DNA from: Deltaproteobacteria bacterium
GTDB taxonomy: Bacteria > Desulfobacterota > Dissulfuribacteria > Dissulfuribacterales > QOAL01
DNA length: 64,000 bases
Reading direction: 5' to 3'
NCBI GenBank assembly: GCA_026986785.1
Contig: JALSNW010000051.1
Span: 1-64,000, forward strand
Positions 26,507 through 36,962 of the stretch are shown here, piece after piece. The notes beneath the pieces were generated by a model, which saw only the letters and a list, made by a program, of their open reading frames with translations, was not told the DNA's origin and did not search any database. The translations under genes were made by a program, and so were the position numbers. Numbering within the stretch: the stretch's first letter is position 1; each line of letters opens with the position of its first letter.

Positions 26507-27859
26507 ATGGCGCTTACTGGAATAGAGATCCTGAAAATGCTCCCCAAGAAAAATTGTGGGGAGTGTGGTGTACCTACCTGTTTGGCCTTTGCAATGAAGG
26601 TTGCTGCAGGTCAGGCAGAGATAGGTGCTTGTCCCTATGTTTCAGAGGATGTGAAGGAAAAGGTCAGTGAGGCCAGTGCGCCTCCCATTAGGACCATCAC
26701 CTTGGGAAGCGGGGATGACAAGTTTGTCTTTGGTGGTGAGACTTGTCTCTACAGGCATGAGAAGAGATTCGAGCATCCTACCGGCATTGCTGTAATGCTG
26801 TCTGCCGATATGGATCCGTCGGAAATAGATGGGAGATTGGACCGTTTCTTGGCCCTTCGCTATGATAGGGTAGGGGTTGAGCTTAAGGCTGACATGTTTG
26901 CTATCAAGGATGTTGGTGATTCCCAGGCCTTTGTTGGCTTGGTCGAAAAGGTCCGCTCAAAATGTCCTGATGCCAGCATCATTCTCATGAGCGAAGATCC
27001 ACAGGTCATCAAGGCTGGTGCAGAGACCTGCGGTAAACACGTTCCCCTGCTATTTGCAGCAACCGCCTCCAATGCAGAGGCCATGGCCGAGGTCGCCAAG
27101 GAGACCGGCTGCCCCATTGTGGTAAAAGGGGAAAATATCGGAGAGACGGCAAAGATATCTGAAAAACTCCAGGCTGACGGCCTCAAGGATTTGGTCCTGG
27201 ATACCGGTGCCCGCACCATGAAGAGTGTGTACGAGGACCAGATAGTGTGCAGAAGGGCATCTGTGAAACACAAGTACAAGCCCTTGGGCTTTCCAACCAT
27301 AACCTTTCCATGTGAGATGACAGATGATCCCTTCATGGAGACGGTCATCTCTTCCATACTCATAGCCAAGTATGCGGGTATCATAGTGCTTTCTGACCTG
27401 CAGGGTGATCTGTTGTTCCCCTTGCTACTTGAACGGCTCAACATCTTTACAGATCCTCAACGCCCCATGGTGGTACAGGAGGATATCTATCCTATCAACG
27501 GCCCTGATGAGAATTCTCCAGTGCTCATAACCTGTAATTTCTCTTTGACCTATTTTATCGTCTCTGGTGAGATAGAAGGCAGCAAGGTGCCATCTTGGCT
27601 CCTCATTAAAGATACCGAGGGGCTTTCCGTATTGACGGCTTGGGCGGCAGGAAAATTCAGTGCAGATCTCATCGCCCAGTTCGTGAAGAAGAGCGGCATA
27701 GAAGAAAAGGTGAGACACAGAAGTCTTATAATCCCTGGTTATCTTGCATCCATCAAGGGTGAGTTGGAGGAGGAACTGCCAGATTGGAAGATACAGATAG
27801 GCCCAAGAGAGGCAAGTCATCTCCCTCCATTCCTCAAAAGTTGGAAACCGGAAGATTAG
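26507..27859 (+). CDS. acsC: Corrinoid iron-sulfur protein, large subunit
   Basis: Carries the corrinoid cofactor and a [4Fe-4S] cluster, and shuttles the methyl group from AcsE to AcsB as a heterodimer with AcsD. 450 residues. The N-terminal cluster cysteines are C17, C20, C25 and C42 (NCGECGVPTC ... ACPYV). A TIM barrel containing FVFGGETCLYRHEKRF follows. A C-terminal Rossmann-like domain (from about 320, with PVLITCNFSLTYFIVSGEIEGS) binds the corrinoid. Its partner AcsD is supplied only as the C-terminal domain of the MetF fusion upstream. Confidence 0.96.
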   Translation: MALTGIEILKMLPKKNCGECGVPTCLAFAMKVAAGQAEIGACPYVSEDVKEKVSEASAPPIRTITLGSGDDKFVFGGETCLYRHEKRFEHPTGIAVMLSADMDPSEIDGRLDRFLALRYDRVGVELKADMFAIKDVGDSQAFVGLVEKVRSKCPDASIILMSEDPQVIKAGAETCGKHVPLLFAATASNAEAMAEVAKETGCPIVVKGENIGETAKISEKLQADGLKDLVLDTGARTMKSVYEDQIVCRRASVKHKYKPLGFPTITFPCEMTDDPFMETVISSILIAKYAGIIVLSDLQGDLLFPLLLERLNIFTDPQRPMVVQEDIYPINGPDENSPVLITCNFSLTYFIVSGEIEGSKVPSWLLIKDTEGLSVLTAWAAGKFSADLIAQFVKKSGIEEKVRHRSLIIPGYLASIKGELEEELPDWKIQIGPREASHLPPFLKSWKPED

Positions 27860-27898
27860 GCTGCTCTAAGGGTCAAAAAATCAAGTGAGGAAATTGCT

Positions 27899-28789
27899 AT
27901 GTATGTCCAATGTATAGCTGAAAGTATAAATATTATGGGAACCCGTACTGGGAATGCCATGAGATCCAGAGACCCTGGGCCCATCGTGGAGATGGCCCAT
28001 GAAGAGGTGGCAGATGGTGGTGACTTCCTGGACCTTAACATAGGCCCTGCAAGGAAGGACGGGCCTGAACTCATGCCCTGGATCGTCAATGTGGTAGAGG
28101 AGGTCACAGATTGTCCCCTGTCGCTGGATACCACGAACGCCGATGCATTGATAGCAGGGATGAAGGCGGCAAAACACCCTGAACATCACATCATGAACTC
28201 CATCTCCTTGCAACCAGAAAGGATGAAAAAGCTCATCCCCGTAGCCGCGGAATCTGGTTGTTTTGTCGTTGGCCTCTTGTGGGGGGTTGATGGCATGCCC
28301 CGGGATTCCAACGAAAGGGCTGCCATGACCATAGACCTCCTCATGGCCATGAACGAGGCCGGGATCCCGAATGAAAAGATCCTGGTCGATCCCATAGCTA
28401 CACCTATAACCTTGGGGTCCGATCAGGTCATGAGCGGATTGGAATTCATGGCGATGCTGCCAGATATTGCCCCAGGGGCAAAGAGCACAGTGGGGCTTTC
28501 GAATGTGTCGAATGGTGTGGATTCCAAGTTACGGCCTTATTTGAACAGGGCATTTCTGGCCATGTTGATGAAATATGGCCTCTGGTCTGCTATTGTCGAT
28601 ACCTATGACCATGAGCTGATAGAGCTCGCACATGGGCAGCGTCCCGAGCTAATCAAATTGGTGCATGATATCATGGATGACAACGATCCAGATCCATCAG
28701 GCCTTTCAGACAAGGAATTGGAATATTACAAGACCACCAGGGTGCTCATGGGCAAGACGATTTTTTCCGAATCCTGGCTGGAGCTTTAG
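27899..28789 (+). CDS. acsE: Methyl-THF:corrinoid iron-sulfur protein methyltransferase
   Basis: Moves the methyl group from methyl-THF to the Co(I) of AcsC/AcsD. 296 residues in a pterin-binding TIM barrel: ESINIMGTRTGNAMRSRDP, the pterin-pocket DLNIGPA block (about 41-47), LSLDTTNADAL, ILVDPIATPI and LGLSNVSNG-like VGLSNVSNGVDSKLRPYLNR. It is slightly longer than Moorella AcsE (262) at both ends. It follows acsC after 39 bases. The substrate producer (MetF) and acceptor (AcsD) are fused into one upstream protein, so AcsE would bridge those two domains. Confidence 0.94.
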   Translation: MYVQCIAESINIMGTRTGNAMRSRDPGPIVEMAHEEVADGGDFLDLNIGPARKDGPELMPWIVNVVEEVTDCPLSLDTTNADALIAGMKAAKHPEHHIMNSISLQPERMKKLIPVAAESGCFVVGLLWGVDGMPRDSNERAAMTIDLLMAMNEAGIPNEKILVDPIATPITLGSDQVMSGLEFMAMLPDIAPGAKSTVGLSNVSNGVDSKLRPYLNRAFLAMLMKYGLWSAIVDTYDHELIELAHGQRPELIKLVHDIMDDNDPDPSGLSDKELEYYKTTRVLMGKTIFSESWLEL

Positions 28790-28820
28790 AGGAAGTCGAG
28801 ATATTTTTTTTCGAGGTGCC

Positions 28821-31800
28821 ATGGCTGAAACCATTCACATAACCATTGACGGCAGGGAGGTAGTGGCGGAAAAGGGCCTTACCATTCTCGAAGCAGCTTT
28901 GGCTGCTGGGATTGACATACCTACCATATGTCACATAAGGGGAGAGCAGGAGTCAACGAATCCTTGCCTCCTCTGCATGGTCGACATAGAGGGACGTGGC
29001 AGGGTTAGGGCCTGTGTCACCCAGGCAGAAGAAGGACAGGTGATAGAGGTTCACAACAGGGATCTCGATGCCTTTAGAAAGGAAAGGCTGGAGATCTTGG
29101 CAGAAAGTCACTACGGCGACTGCCGTGCACCCTGTAACCTGACATGTCCAGGGGGCATAAACGTCCAGGGATATGTGAATCTGATAGCCAAGGGTGAGTA
29201 TCTGGCAGCTCTCATGCTCATCAAGGAAAAAAATCCCTTGCCTATAGCAGTCGGTAGGGTGTGCCCCAGGTTTTGTGAGACCAGATGCAGACGTATCCTA
29301 TTGGATGAGCCTATTGCCATCAATCACCTCAAGAGATTCGTGGCTGATTATGCCAAAGAGGCGCGTTTCAGGGACACTGAAGTAGGCAAACCCACGGGCA
29401 AAAAGGTGGCTATCATAGGTGGTGGGCCTGCCGGCTTGTCTTGTGCCTATTTTTTGAGGAAACAGGGGCATCAGGTCACTATCTTCGAGGCCGAGGACAA
29501 GCTCGGTGGCCTGATGAGATATGGTATTCCTGGCTATAAACTCCCAAACAGGGAAGTGGACAGGGAGGTCCAGGGTATCTTGAATCTCGGGGTCCATGCC
29601 AGGCTCGGAAAGAGATGGGGGACAGACTTCACGCTCCAGGACCTCAGGGATCAGGGCTTTGATGCCATATTCATCGCCACTGGGCTGTCGAGGCAGAAAC
29701 AACTCGAGATCGAAGGGGCAGAACATGCCATGTGTGGTCTCAGGTTTCTCAAGGAGGTGAACCTTGGAGGCAAGCCATCCATAGGGGAGCAGGTCTTGAT
29801 CGTCGGCGGTGGAGATATTGCAGTTGACTCGGCCAGGAGTGCCAGAAGGCTTGGTGCCAAGAATGTGACGGTCATTTATCCCAGGTCCAGGGTCGAGCTT
29901 CCTGCCCACCAGCGTGATATTGAGGAGGCAGAAAAGGAAGGGGTCCAGTTCTTTCTCATGGCCACCCCTTTGAGGATCATGGAAGATGATGGAAAGATAA
30001 AGGTGGAGATGGCCCGTACCATACTGGACGAGCCAGACGAAAGGGGCATAAGGCATCCCATCCCGATGCCAGGTTCACGCCTGACCTGGACAGGTGATAC
30101 TATCATCTCGGCCCTGGGACAGGAAGGTGATCCCACCTTCCAGAGCTATGGAGAGCTCGAGGCCTCTATTGCCCTTACCCCCAGGAAGACCATCAAGGCC
30201 CATCCCAGTACAATGAAGACAAGTGTGGCAGGTATATATGCAGGAGGAGATGCTGCCACTGGATCAAGGACTGTAATTCAGGCTGTGGCAGGTGGACGTA
30301 GGGCTGCCGAGTCCATCCATGAATACCTGACAAAGGAAAAACCATCCGTGTTGGAACCTCGGTTCAATTTTACAAAGGGCAAGAGGTTCGAAGACGTGGA
30401 TATGCACAATTTTGAAGGCTATGATATCCAACTCAACGAAGTAATGCCTGCCAGACCCCCTGAGAGGAGAACTGGTGACTTCGGAGAGGTTCAATTGGGT
30501 TTCTCTGAGGAAATGGCCCTCAGGGAGGCGAACCGCTGCCTGCAATGTGGGTGTTTAGGGCTGTCGAAATGCACCTACCGTGAACTTTGCGTGGATTATA
30601 AAGTAAAGGCCAACAAGGCCCGTACCAGGCTCAAATATCCCCTGGACAAATCCCACCCATTCATAGTCATAGATGCCAACAAATGTATCGGTTGTACCAG
30701 GTGTGTTAGAAGTTGCCGTTATGATGCCTTCGAATTGGAGCTCAGCCTGGACGAAAAGACCAGGATGCTCACCGATGTGAGTATCAAGATCAATGAAAAT
30801 TGTGTCTCCTGCGGAGCATGTGTAGACGCCTGCCCCACTGGAACCCTATCCAAGCAGGACAGTGTGGTACCCCTCCTTCCTGCCCAGCTCTCGTCTGTCA
30901 AGACAGTTTGTACCTATTGCGGGACAGGATGTAGCCTCGATGTGGTCACGATGTACGGGGCGATCCTCGAGGTGAAGGCCGATCAAGAAAATCCACCAAA
31001 CTATGGTCAGCTATGCGTAAAGGGCCGTTTCGGATATACGTTCTACAGGAGTCCTGACAGGCTCTATTTGCCCCTTGTCAGGGATAGTGTTGACGAGCCC
31101 TTCAGAGAGGTGGAGTGGGACGATGCCTTGAAGGTCGTTGTGGAACGTTTTCAGAAGATCAAGGACGAATTTGGTCCGGATAGTATGGGGGTCTTGGCCT
31201 CTGCAAGATGTACCAACGAGGAGAATTACCTTCTACAAAAGCTGGCAAGGGCTGCATGGGGTACCAACAACGTTGACAATTGTGCCCGGGTCTGACACGC
31301 TCCATCTGTCAGCGGTCTGCTGGCAACACTTGGAAGCGGTGCAGCAACTACCCCATTTGAGCAGATAATCGGTGCAGATTGTATATTGATATGTGGTGCA
31401 AACACCACAGAGGCACACCCGATAATTGGGCTGAAGATCAGGGATGCTGTCGACAGGGGGGCCAGATTGATAGTCATAGACCCCAGGAAGACGGATCTCG
31501 CAGCCATTGCAGATGAACAGGAAGGGGGTATCTGGCTCAGTATCAGACCGGGCAGCAACATCCCCCTCCTCAATGCCATGCTGTATACCATTATCGAAGA
31601 GGGCTTGGTGGATCAAGGTTTCATAGATGCCCGTACGGAGGGATTTGAGGCCCTGAAGGAACACTGTCAGGATTATTCCCCTGAAAGGATGGCCCAATTG
31701 ACAGATGTGTCTCCTGAGCTGATAAGAGAGGCTGCCAGGGTTTATGCCACTTCCGATGACTCCATGATTCTCTATGGCTTAGGAGTGACCGAGCACAAGG

Positions 31801-32939
31801 GAGGTACTGCCGGGGTCATTGCCCTTGCTAATCTTGTCATGGCTACTGGTCATGTCGGTAGGCCATTTACAGGTATTAACCCCTTGAGGGGACAAAACAA
31901 TGTCCAGGGTGCCTGTGATATGGGCACCTTGCCATATATATTCCCGGGTTATCAGGCAACCGATGATCCAGAGGCCATGAAGACCTTTGCCAAGGCCTGG
32001 GGTGTGTCTGCCCTTCCTTCCACCCCGGGGCTCATGGAGCCTGAGATGTATGACCAGGCACTCAAGGGCAGGTTCAAGGCCCTCTATTGTGTGGGATATG
32101 ACCCGGCGCAGACCCAATCGGATATTCAAAAGGTTCGACGGGCGTTAGAGGCCATGGATTTTGTAGTGGTACAAGACATGTTTCTCACAGAGACTGCAAA
32201 ATTGGCCCATGTAGTCTTGCCTTCTGCCTGTTTTTTCGAAAAGGAAGGGACCTTCACCAGCGGTGAAAGAAGGGTCAGGAAGGTCAACAAGGTCATCAAT
32301 CCCAAAGGGCGTCTGAAGGCCGATTGGGAGATCATTTGCCTCATCTCCCAGGCAATGGGTTATCCCATGATATATACCAGCCCTGAGCAGATAATGACAG
32401 AAATAACCAGATTGACCCCATCTTACAGGGGGATATCCTACAAGGATATCGGAAATCGAGGACAGATATGGCCTTGTCCCTCGAAAGGACATCCAGGCAC
32501 ACCATTGCTCCATACTGAGAAATTCCCAAGGGGCAAGGCAACTTTTGTCCCTGTTTCCTACATAGTGCCTGAAGAAGAGGCAGATAAGGACTTTCCCTTG
32601 GTGCTTGTCACAGGTAGGAGATTGGAACATTATAACAACGGATCCATGACCCGGCGCTGTGAAGGATTCGATATCATAGCCGAAAACGAGCTTCTCGAGA
32701 TCAATCCAGGAGACGCATCTACCCTGGGCATAGTCCATGGACAGATTGTCAAGGTGGAGTCAAGAAGGGGGAGCATCAAGGCCAGGGTCAAGGTTACAGA
32801 CAGGAGCAAGCCTGGTACGGTATTCATGACATTTCATTTCCAGGACAATCTTACCAACCTGCTTACAAGCCCTGGTATGGATAACAAGACACTTACACCT
32901 GAATACAAGGTATGTGCTGTTCGTATCAGGCCTAAATAG
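28821..32939 (+). CDS. fdhA: Giant formate dehydrogenase: ferredoxin + GltD-like flavoprotein + selenocysteine molybdo/tungsto-subunit (in-frame TGA at 31293)
   Basis: Expected to reduce CO2 to formate, the first methyl-branch step. TGA 31293-31295 is read as Sec825 (DNCARV-U-HAPSVSG, the formate dehydrogenase active site), giving 1372 residues. Order: [2Fe-2S] ferredoxin of NuoG type (1-80; CHIRGEQES, CLLCMVD); Cys-rich linker; a GltD-type NAD(P)H/FAD module (GGGPAGLSCAYFLRKQG about 194, GGGDIAVDSARSA about 332); two [4Fe-4S] motifs (CIGCTRCVRSC about 623, CVSCGACVDACP about 662); then the bis-MGD catalytic subunit (CTYCGTGCS about 697). The start follows GAGGTG. The flavin module suggests direct coupling to NAD(P)H. 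Confidence 0.93.
31307..31325 (+). promoter_or_regulatory. Bacterial SECIS hairpin in fdhA
   Basis: TGTCAGC-GGTCT-GCTGGCA is a 7-bp stem (one G-U pair) with the GGUCU loop placed 19-23 bases after the TGA. The loop sequence is the same as in the well-studied E. coli fdhF SECIS. Confidence 0.85.
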
Positions 32940-33051
32940 TTCTTGTGTAGATCCCATTGTGCCTTCTGAGATTTGGAAGTGATGGCCTGGGTAGAATCTA
33001 TCACTTCATATAATCTTCAATCTGTAGTATCTTAGAATTCTATTTGCTTTA

Positions 33052-33078
33052 CCCTGGCGCAGTTTTCACGTGCCAGGG
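33052..33078 (+). promoter_or_regulatory. Hairpin covering the hslV ribosome-binding site
   Basis: CCCTGGCGC pairs with GTGCCAGGG across a 9-base loop (9 bp, one G-U). The 3' arm contains the AGGG that would serve as Shine-Dalgarno for the ATG at 33084. Folding would hide it, so heat-dependent or factor-dependent opening could regulate hslVU translation. It is not the CIRCE element. Confidence 0.45.
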
Positions 33079-33083
33079 AATCC

Positions 33084-33653
33084 ATGTCGGGGAAATTTTC
33101 AATGACGCAGTATATCAAGGGCACTACGGTTATTGCCGTCAGGCATATGGGCAAAGTGGTCATAGCCGGTGACGGTCAGGTAACCCTGGGCCATACGGTG
33201 GTGAAACAGAAGGCAAAAAAGGTCAGGAGACTCTTTAATGGCAAGGTGATTTCAGGTTTTGCAGGGGCTACGGCAGACGCATTTACCTTGTTCGAGCGGC
33301 TGGATAGCAAGATAGAGACCTATGGTGGCAATCTCCTCCGGGCCGCGGTTGAACTTGCCAAGGATTGGAGAACTGACAAGTTGTTGAGGCGTCTTGAGGC
33401 AATGCTTATTGCAGCAGACGGCAACCATACCCTCCTTATCTCTGGTTCTGGCGACGTAATCGAGCCAGATGACGGCATTATTGCAATTGGTTCAGGGGGA
33501 CCATATGCCTTGTCTGCTGCCAGGGCGTTGGTAGCCCATAGTGATTTGTCTGCCAAGGAGATAGCAAGGAGTGCACTTGAGATAGCAGCCGATATATGCA
33601 TCTACACAAATCATTCTTTTGTTTACGAAAGCTTGGAGGATAAGGCGAAATGA
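33084..33653 (+). CDS. hslV: ATP-dependent protease HslVU, peptidase subunit
   Basis: The proteasome-like peptidase chamber of the heat-shock protease HslVU. 189 residues with [22 protein letters not shown] at the N-terminus; the catalytic Thr follows a short propeptide. A second ATG at 33102, with GGGG upstream, would shorten that propeptide by six residues and is an equally good start. The [14 protein letters not shown] block and the C-terminal helix that docks to HslU are present. It overlaps hslU by four bases. Confidence 0.95.
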   Translation: MSGKFSMTQYIKGTTVIAVRHMGKVVIAGDGQVTLGHTVVKQKAKKVRRLFNGKVISGFAGATADAFTLFERLDSKIETYGGNLLRAAVELAKDWRTDKLLRRLEAMLIAADGNHTLLISGSGDVIEPDDGIIAIGSGGPYALSAARALVAHSDLSAKEIARSALEIAADICIYTNHSFVYESLEDKAK

Positions 33654-35011
33654 AGGCTTTGACTTCCGGGGATTTTCAGCCTCTTACTCCGAGGCAGATT
33701 GTCTCTGAACTCGACAAATATATTATAGGCCAGGACAAGGCCAAGCGCTCGGTTGCCATAGCGCTCAGGAACCGATGGCGTAGGCAGCAGGTCCCAGAAG
33801 ATCTAAGGGACGAGATAGCGCCCAAAAATATTATCATGATTGGCCCAACTGGTGTTGGAAAGACAGAGATCGCCAGAAGACTTGCAAGGCTGGCCAAGTC
33901 ACCTTTTTTGAAGATAGAGGCCAGTAAATTCACAGAAGTTGGATACGTGGGGCGGGACGTGGAATCCATGATACGGGATCTGACACACCTGGCAGTGGAT
34001 ATGGTAAAGGCAGAAGAGAAGCAAAAAGTAGAAGAGAAGGCCAGGTTCCAGGCAGAAGAGAGGCTTCTGGATCTCTTGATCCCTCCAAGGCCTGTGGGGG
34101 CAGTGGGAGAGGGGGCAGACTCCAGTGAGACCAGGGAGCGCTTCAGGCAGATGTTGAGGGATGGAAAGCTGGAAGATCGGTTCGTAGAGCTTGAAATATC
34201 CCAGAAACCTGCTGCTCCCATGGTGGAGATATTTGCAGCAGCTGGCATGGAGGAGATGCAGTCGAATCTCCAGGACATGCTGTCAAACGTGTTTCCGAGA
34301 AAGAAAAAGAGGAGGAGAGTCACTGTAAAAGAGGCCAGGAAGATATTGGAGCAGGAGGCGGCTGGCCGTCTTATCGATATGGACAAGGTGGTTGAAAAGG
34401 CAGTCGCCAGGGTGGAGCAGTCAGGCATAATCTTCCTGGACGAGATCGACAAGATAGCAGCGGGTTCAGGAGTGGGAAAGGGTGGACCTGATGTCTCTCG
34501 CGAGGGTGTCCAGAGGGATCTTTTGCCCATTGTCGAAGGTACCAGTGTCCACACGAAATATGGTATAGTCAGGACAGATCACATCCTTTTCATGGCAAGC
34601 GGCGCCTTTCACGTGGCAAAACCTTCGGATCTTTTGCCAGAACTCCAAGGTAGGTTCCCTATCAGGGTAGAGCTGGATTCCCTTACCCAGGAAGATTTCG
34701 CCAGGATACTCACAGAGCCCGAAAATGCCTTGGTCACTCAGTACAAGGCCTTGATGGCCACGGAGAACATAGAGCTGGTCTTTGAAAAGGATGCCATAGA
34801 CGAAATAGCAAGAATCGCCTTTGAGGTAAACTCCAGGACGGAAAACATAGGGGCCAGGAGGCTTCACACGGTGATGGAGCGCCTTCTCGAGGAGATCTCC
34901 TTCGAGGCACCGGACGTGGCACCCCAGACCATCAATATCACTGCTGGTTATGTCCAGGAAAAACTGGCCGATATCCTGGATGACCAGGATCTGAGCAGAT
35001 TTATCCTGTAG
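33650..35011 (+). CDS. hslU: ATP-dependent protease HslVU, ATPase subunit
   Basis: An AAA+ unfoldase that feeds proteins into HslV. 453 residues. It has an N-terminal [24 protein letters not shown] helix, Walker A GPTGVGKT (about 65-72), the central I-domain (about 110-245), Walker [12 protein letters not shown] and the sensor/arginine motifs near [14 protein letters not shown]. The very C-terminus (RFIL) is the family's docking tail that activates HslV. It starts inside the hslV stop (ATGA), indicating translational coupling. Confidence 0.97.
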   Translation: MKALTSGDFQPLTPRQIVSELDKYIIGQDKAKRSVAIALRNRWRRQQVPEDLRDEIAPKNIIMIGPTGVGKTEIARRLARLAKSPFLKIEASKFTEVGYVGRDVESMIRDLTHLAVDMVKAEEKQKVEEKARFQAEERLLDLLIPPRPVGAVGEGADSSETRERFRQMLRDGKLEDRFVELEISQKPAAPMVEIFAAAGMEEMQSNLQDMLSNVFPRKKKRRRVTVKEARKILEQEAAGRLIDMDKVVEKAVARVEQSGIIFLDEIDKIAAGSGVGKGGPDVSREGVQRDLLPIVEGTSVHTKYGIVRTDHILFMASGAFHVAKPSDLLPELQGRFPIRVELDSLTQEDFARILTEPENALVTQYKALMATENIELVFEKDAIDEIARIAFEVNSRTENIGARRLHTVMERLLEEISFEAPDVAPQTINITAGYVQEKLADILDDQDLSRFIL

Positions 35012-35021
35012 GAGTTTATAA

Positions 35022-35915
35022 ATGTCGTCGACTTCCACAGCTCAAGTGCTTATCGAGGCACTGCCATATATCAGAAGGTTTTCTGGCAAGACTATTGTCA
35101 TCAAGTATGGTGGCCATGCCATGGTGGACAACAACTTGAAGGAACAGTTTGCACTGGATATCATTCTGATGAAATATGTTGGGATAAATCCAGTCATTGT
35201 TCACGGAGGCGGTCCACAGATAAGTAGGATAATGGCCAGGATGGGGATAGAATCCACCTTTGTCGAGGGGCAGAGGGTAACGGACGAAGAGACCATGAGT
35301 GTAGTCGAAATGGTCTTGGTCGGTACAGTCAACAAGGAGATAGTCGGTCTCATTAACCGCCTCGGTGGCCGTGCTGTGGGCCTTTCTGGCAGAGATGGAG
35401 ACCTTATCCAGGCCAAGCGCATGAAGATCTATAAATATAGTGGTGATGCCAGGCCGCCAGAGATCATAGATATAGGCCGTGTGGGAAAGGTTGCTGACGT
35501 GAATCCTGGTGTCCTGACCGCCCTGGAATCAGAGGGTTTTGTGCCAGTGATTGCCCCTGTTGGTGTAGGGCCTGAGGGGCAGGCCTACAATATCAATGCA
35601 GACCTGGTGGCCGGGGCGATTGCAGGAAGGCTTAGGGCAGAGAAGTTGATCCTCCTGACAGACGTCCCTGGTGTACTGGGGCCAGGTGGCGAAAAGTCCG
35701 AACAAAGACTCATACATTCCATGAGTTTTCAGGAGGTGGAAAAGGCCATCTCCGAAGGGATAGTCTCCGGGGGTATGATACCAAAGCTCAAGGCATGTCT
35801 GAAGGCACTGAAAAAGGGGAGTCGTAAAGCACACATCATTGATGGTAGAAGAGAGCATGCCATATTGTTGGAGCTTTTCACCGATGCTGGCGTGGGTACC
35901 GAGATAGTCAAGTAA
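35022..35915 (+). CDS. argB: Acetylglutamate kinase
   Basis: The second step of arginine biosynthesis (N-acetylglutamate to its 5-phosphate). 297 residues of the amino-acid kinase fold: the N-terminal [25 protein letters not shown], the GNVNADLVAG-equivalent [24 protein letters not shown] and [13 protein letters not shown]. The N-terminal helix [11 protein letters not shown], found in arginine-inhibited hexameric forms, is present, so feedback inhibition by arginine is likely (inferred from the family). It follows hslU after ten bases. Confidence 0.96.
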   Translation: MSSTSTAQVLIEALPYIRRFSGKTIVIKYGGHAMVDNNLKEQFALDIILMKYVGINPVIVHGGGPQISRIMARMGIESTFVEGQRVTDEETMSVVEMVLVGTVNKEIVGLINRLGGRAVGLSGRDGDLIQAKRMKIYKYSGDARPPEIIDIGRVGKVADVNPGVLTALESEGFVPVIAPVGVGPEGQAYNINADLVAGAIAGRLRAEKLILLTDVPGVLGPGGEKSEQRLIHSMSFQEVEKAISEGIVSGGMIPKLKACLKALKKGSRKAHIIDGRREHAILLELFTDAGVGTEIVK

Positions 35916-35922
35916 GATGGAT

Positions 35923-36939
35923 CTATTGCCTCTTGCCCTTTTGATGGCCGTCCCATATATCTTTTAGGATAGAGTCTATCTCCTTGGCACCATTTCGATA
36001 GAGAGGAACCATCCCATAACGGGATAGCATCGCCTGGCCTTTTCCCTCCAGGGCCTTTTGGATGAATAGCCTTTTCCAGAGGGAAGGCCTGTGGCCTTCA
36101 GGCAGTTTCACAAATACGAAGATTGTCCTGGTCAGTGGATAGGTACCCGAAAGGATATTTTTATCAGTTGGCAGGAAATAGTCGGATTCCTCTTTTGCTG
36201 CCAGAGGAAGGGCCTTGGTCTTCTTGAGGTCTTTGCTTAGACAGGCAAAACCTATTCCCCTTTTGTCATTGGATACTCTGGCTATGACATCACTGGTATC
36301 TATCTGCCTGGCACATCCCTTTTTGATGCTGCCTTCGCAGAGAACCATCTGCTGGAAAAGTCTGTAGGTAAGACTCTGCCTGGTGAGTCCATAGAGGTGG
36401 ATAGGTTGTTCGAGCCAAGCACCAGAAAGTCCGACTTGCCCCCACCTGATGATATTGAAGGGATATCCGCATCTTCTGTCAGAGGAGAATATTGCATCGG
36501 CTTGGAAGAGGGTGAGTCCTTTTAATGGATTGGCAGTGTGGACGAGCAAGACTATGCCTGTCTTGCCCAGGGCGATGGATAGGATGTCTTGGCCTGTGGG
36601 GCTTTTCAGGATCTCCATCTTCTTTTCTGATTTTTTTTCAGGAAATGGATTCAGGCCAATTGCCAGGTCTGCCTGCCCTCTTTCAAAGTTGGTAAATACC
36701 TCCATTGCCTCAGAAGATAGCAACAAGAGCCTTGGCTGGTTTGGTTCCTCCTCCACCATATTACACAACCATCTGGCATAACCCTCCAAAAAAAACGGTG
36801 TCAATACAGTGAAATTTCCTGCATCAGCCCTTTGTTGAGCTGAATTGATATCTTCCCCTGGAGTATTTTGGGCCATGGAAAGAAACATGGGCCAAAGAAG
36901 TGCCAGGAGTATCAGGATAGGGAAGATCCTTTTCTTCAT
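35923..36939 (-). CDS. PstS-like periplasmic substrate-binding protein
   Basis: 338 residues: an N-terminal signal peptide (MKKRIFPILILLALLWPMFLSMA, cleavage near 23) and a two-lobed PBP-like domain similar to phosphate-binding proteins. Recognisable are FERGQADLAIGLNPFP (substrate-type motif), GKTGIVLLVHTANPLKGLTLFQADAIFS, and ISNDKRGIGFA-like VSNDKRGIGFACLS. It has no pst permease genes beside it, so it may be a stand-alone sensor or scavenger rather than part of a transporter. It shares a strand with the Crp/Fnr gene 23 bases upstream and is convergent with argB (7 bases). Confidence 0.75.
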   Translation of the reverse strand: MKKRIFPILILLALLWPMFLSMAQNTPGEDINSAQQRADAGNFTVLTPFFLEGYARWLCNMVEEEPNQPRLLLLSSEAMEVFTNFERGQADLAIGLNPFPEKKSEKKMEILKSPTGQDILSIALGKTGIVLLVHTANPLKGLTLFQADAIFSSDRRCGYPFNIIRWGQVGLSGAWLEQPIHLYGLTRQSLTYRLFQQMVLCEGSIKKGCARQIDTSDVIARVSNDKRGIGFACLSKDLKKTKALPLAAKEESDYFLPTDKNILSGTYPLTRTIFVFVKLPEGHRPSLWKRLFIQKALEGKGQAMLSRYGMVPLYRNGAKEIDSILKDIWDGHQKGKRQ

Positions 36940-36962
36940 TGCTTGTATCCTCTCAGATAATT

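Noticed and set aside
28821-31295. fdhA as a pseudogene broken by a stop at 31293
   Set aside because: The stop is TGA at the formate dehydrogenase Sec position with an fdhF-like SECIS; the downstream half continues in frame to 32939.
33052-33078. CIRCE (HrcA operator) upstream of hslV
   Set aside because: It has a similar 9-9-9 layout, but the arms do not match TTAGCACTC/GAGTGCTAA.
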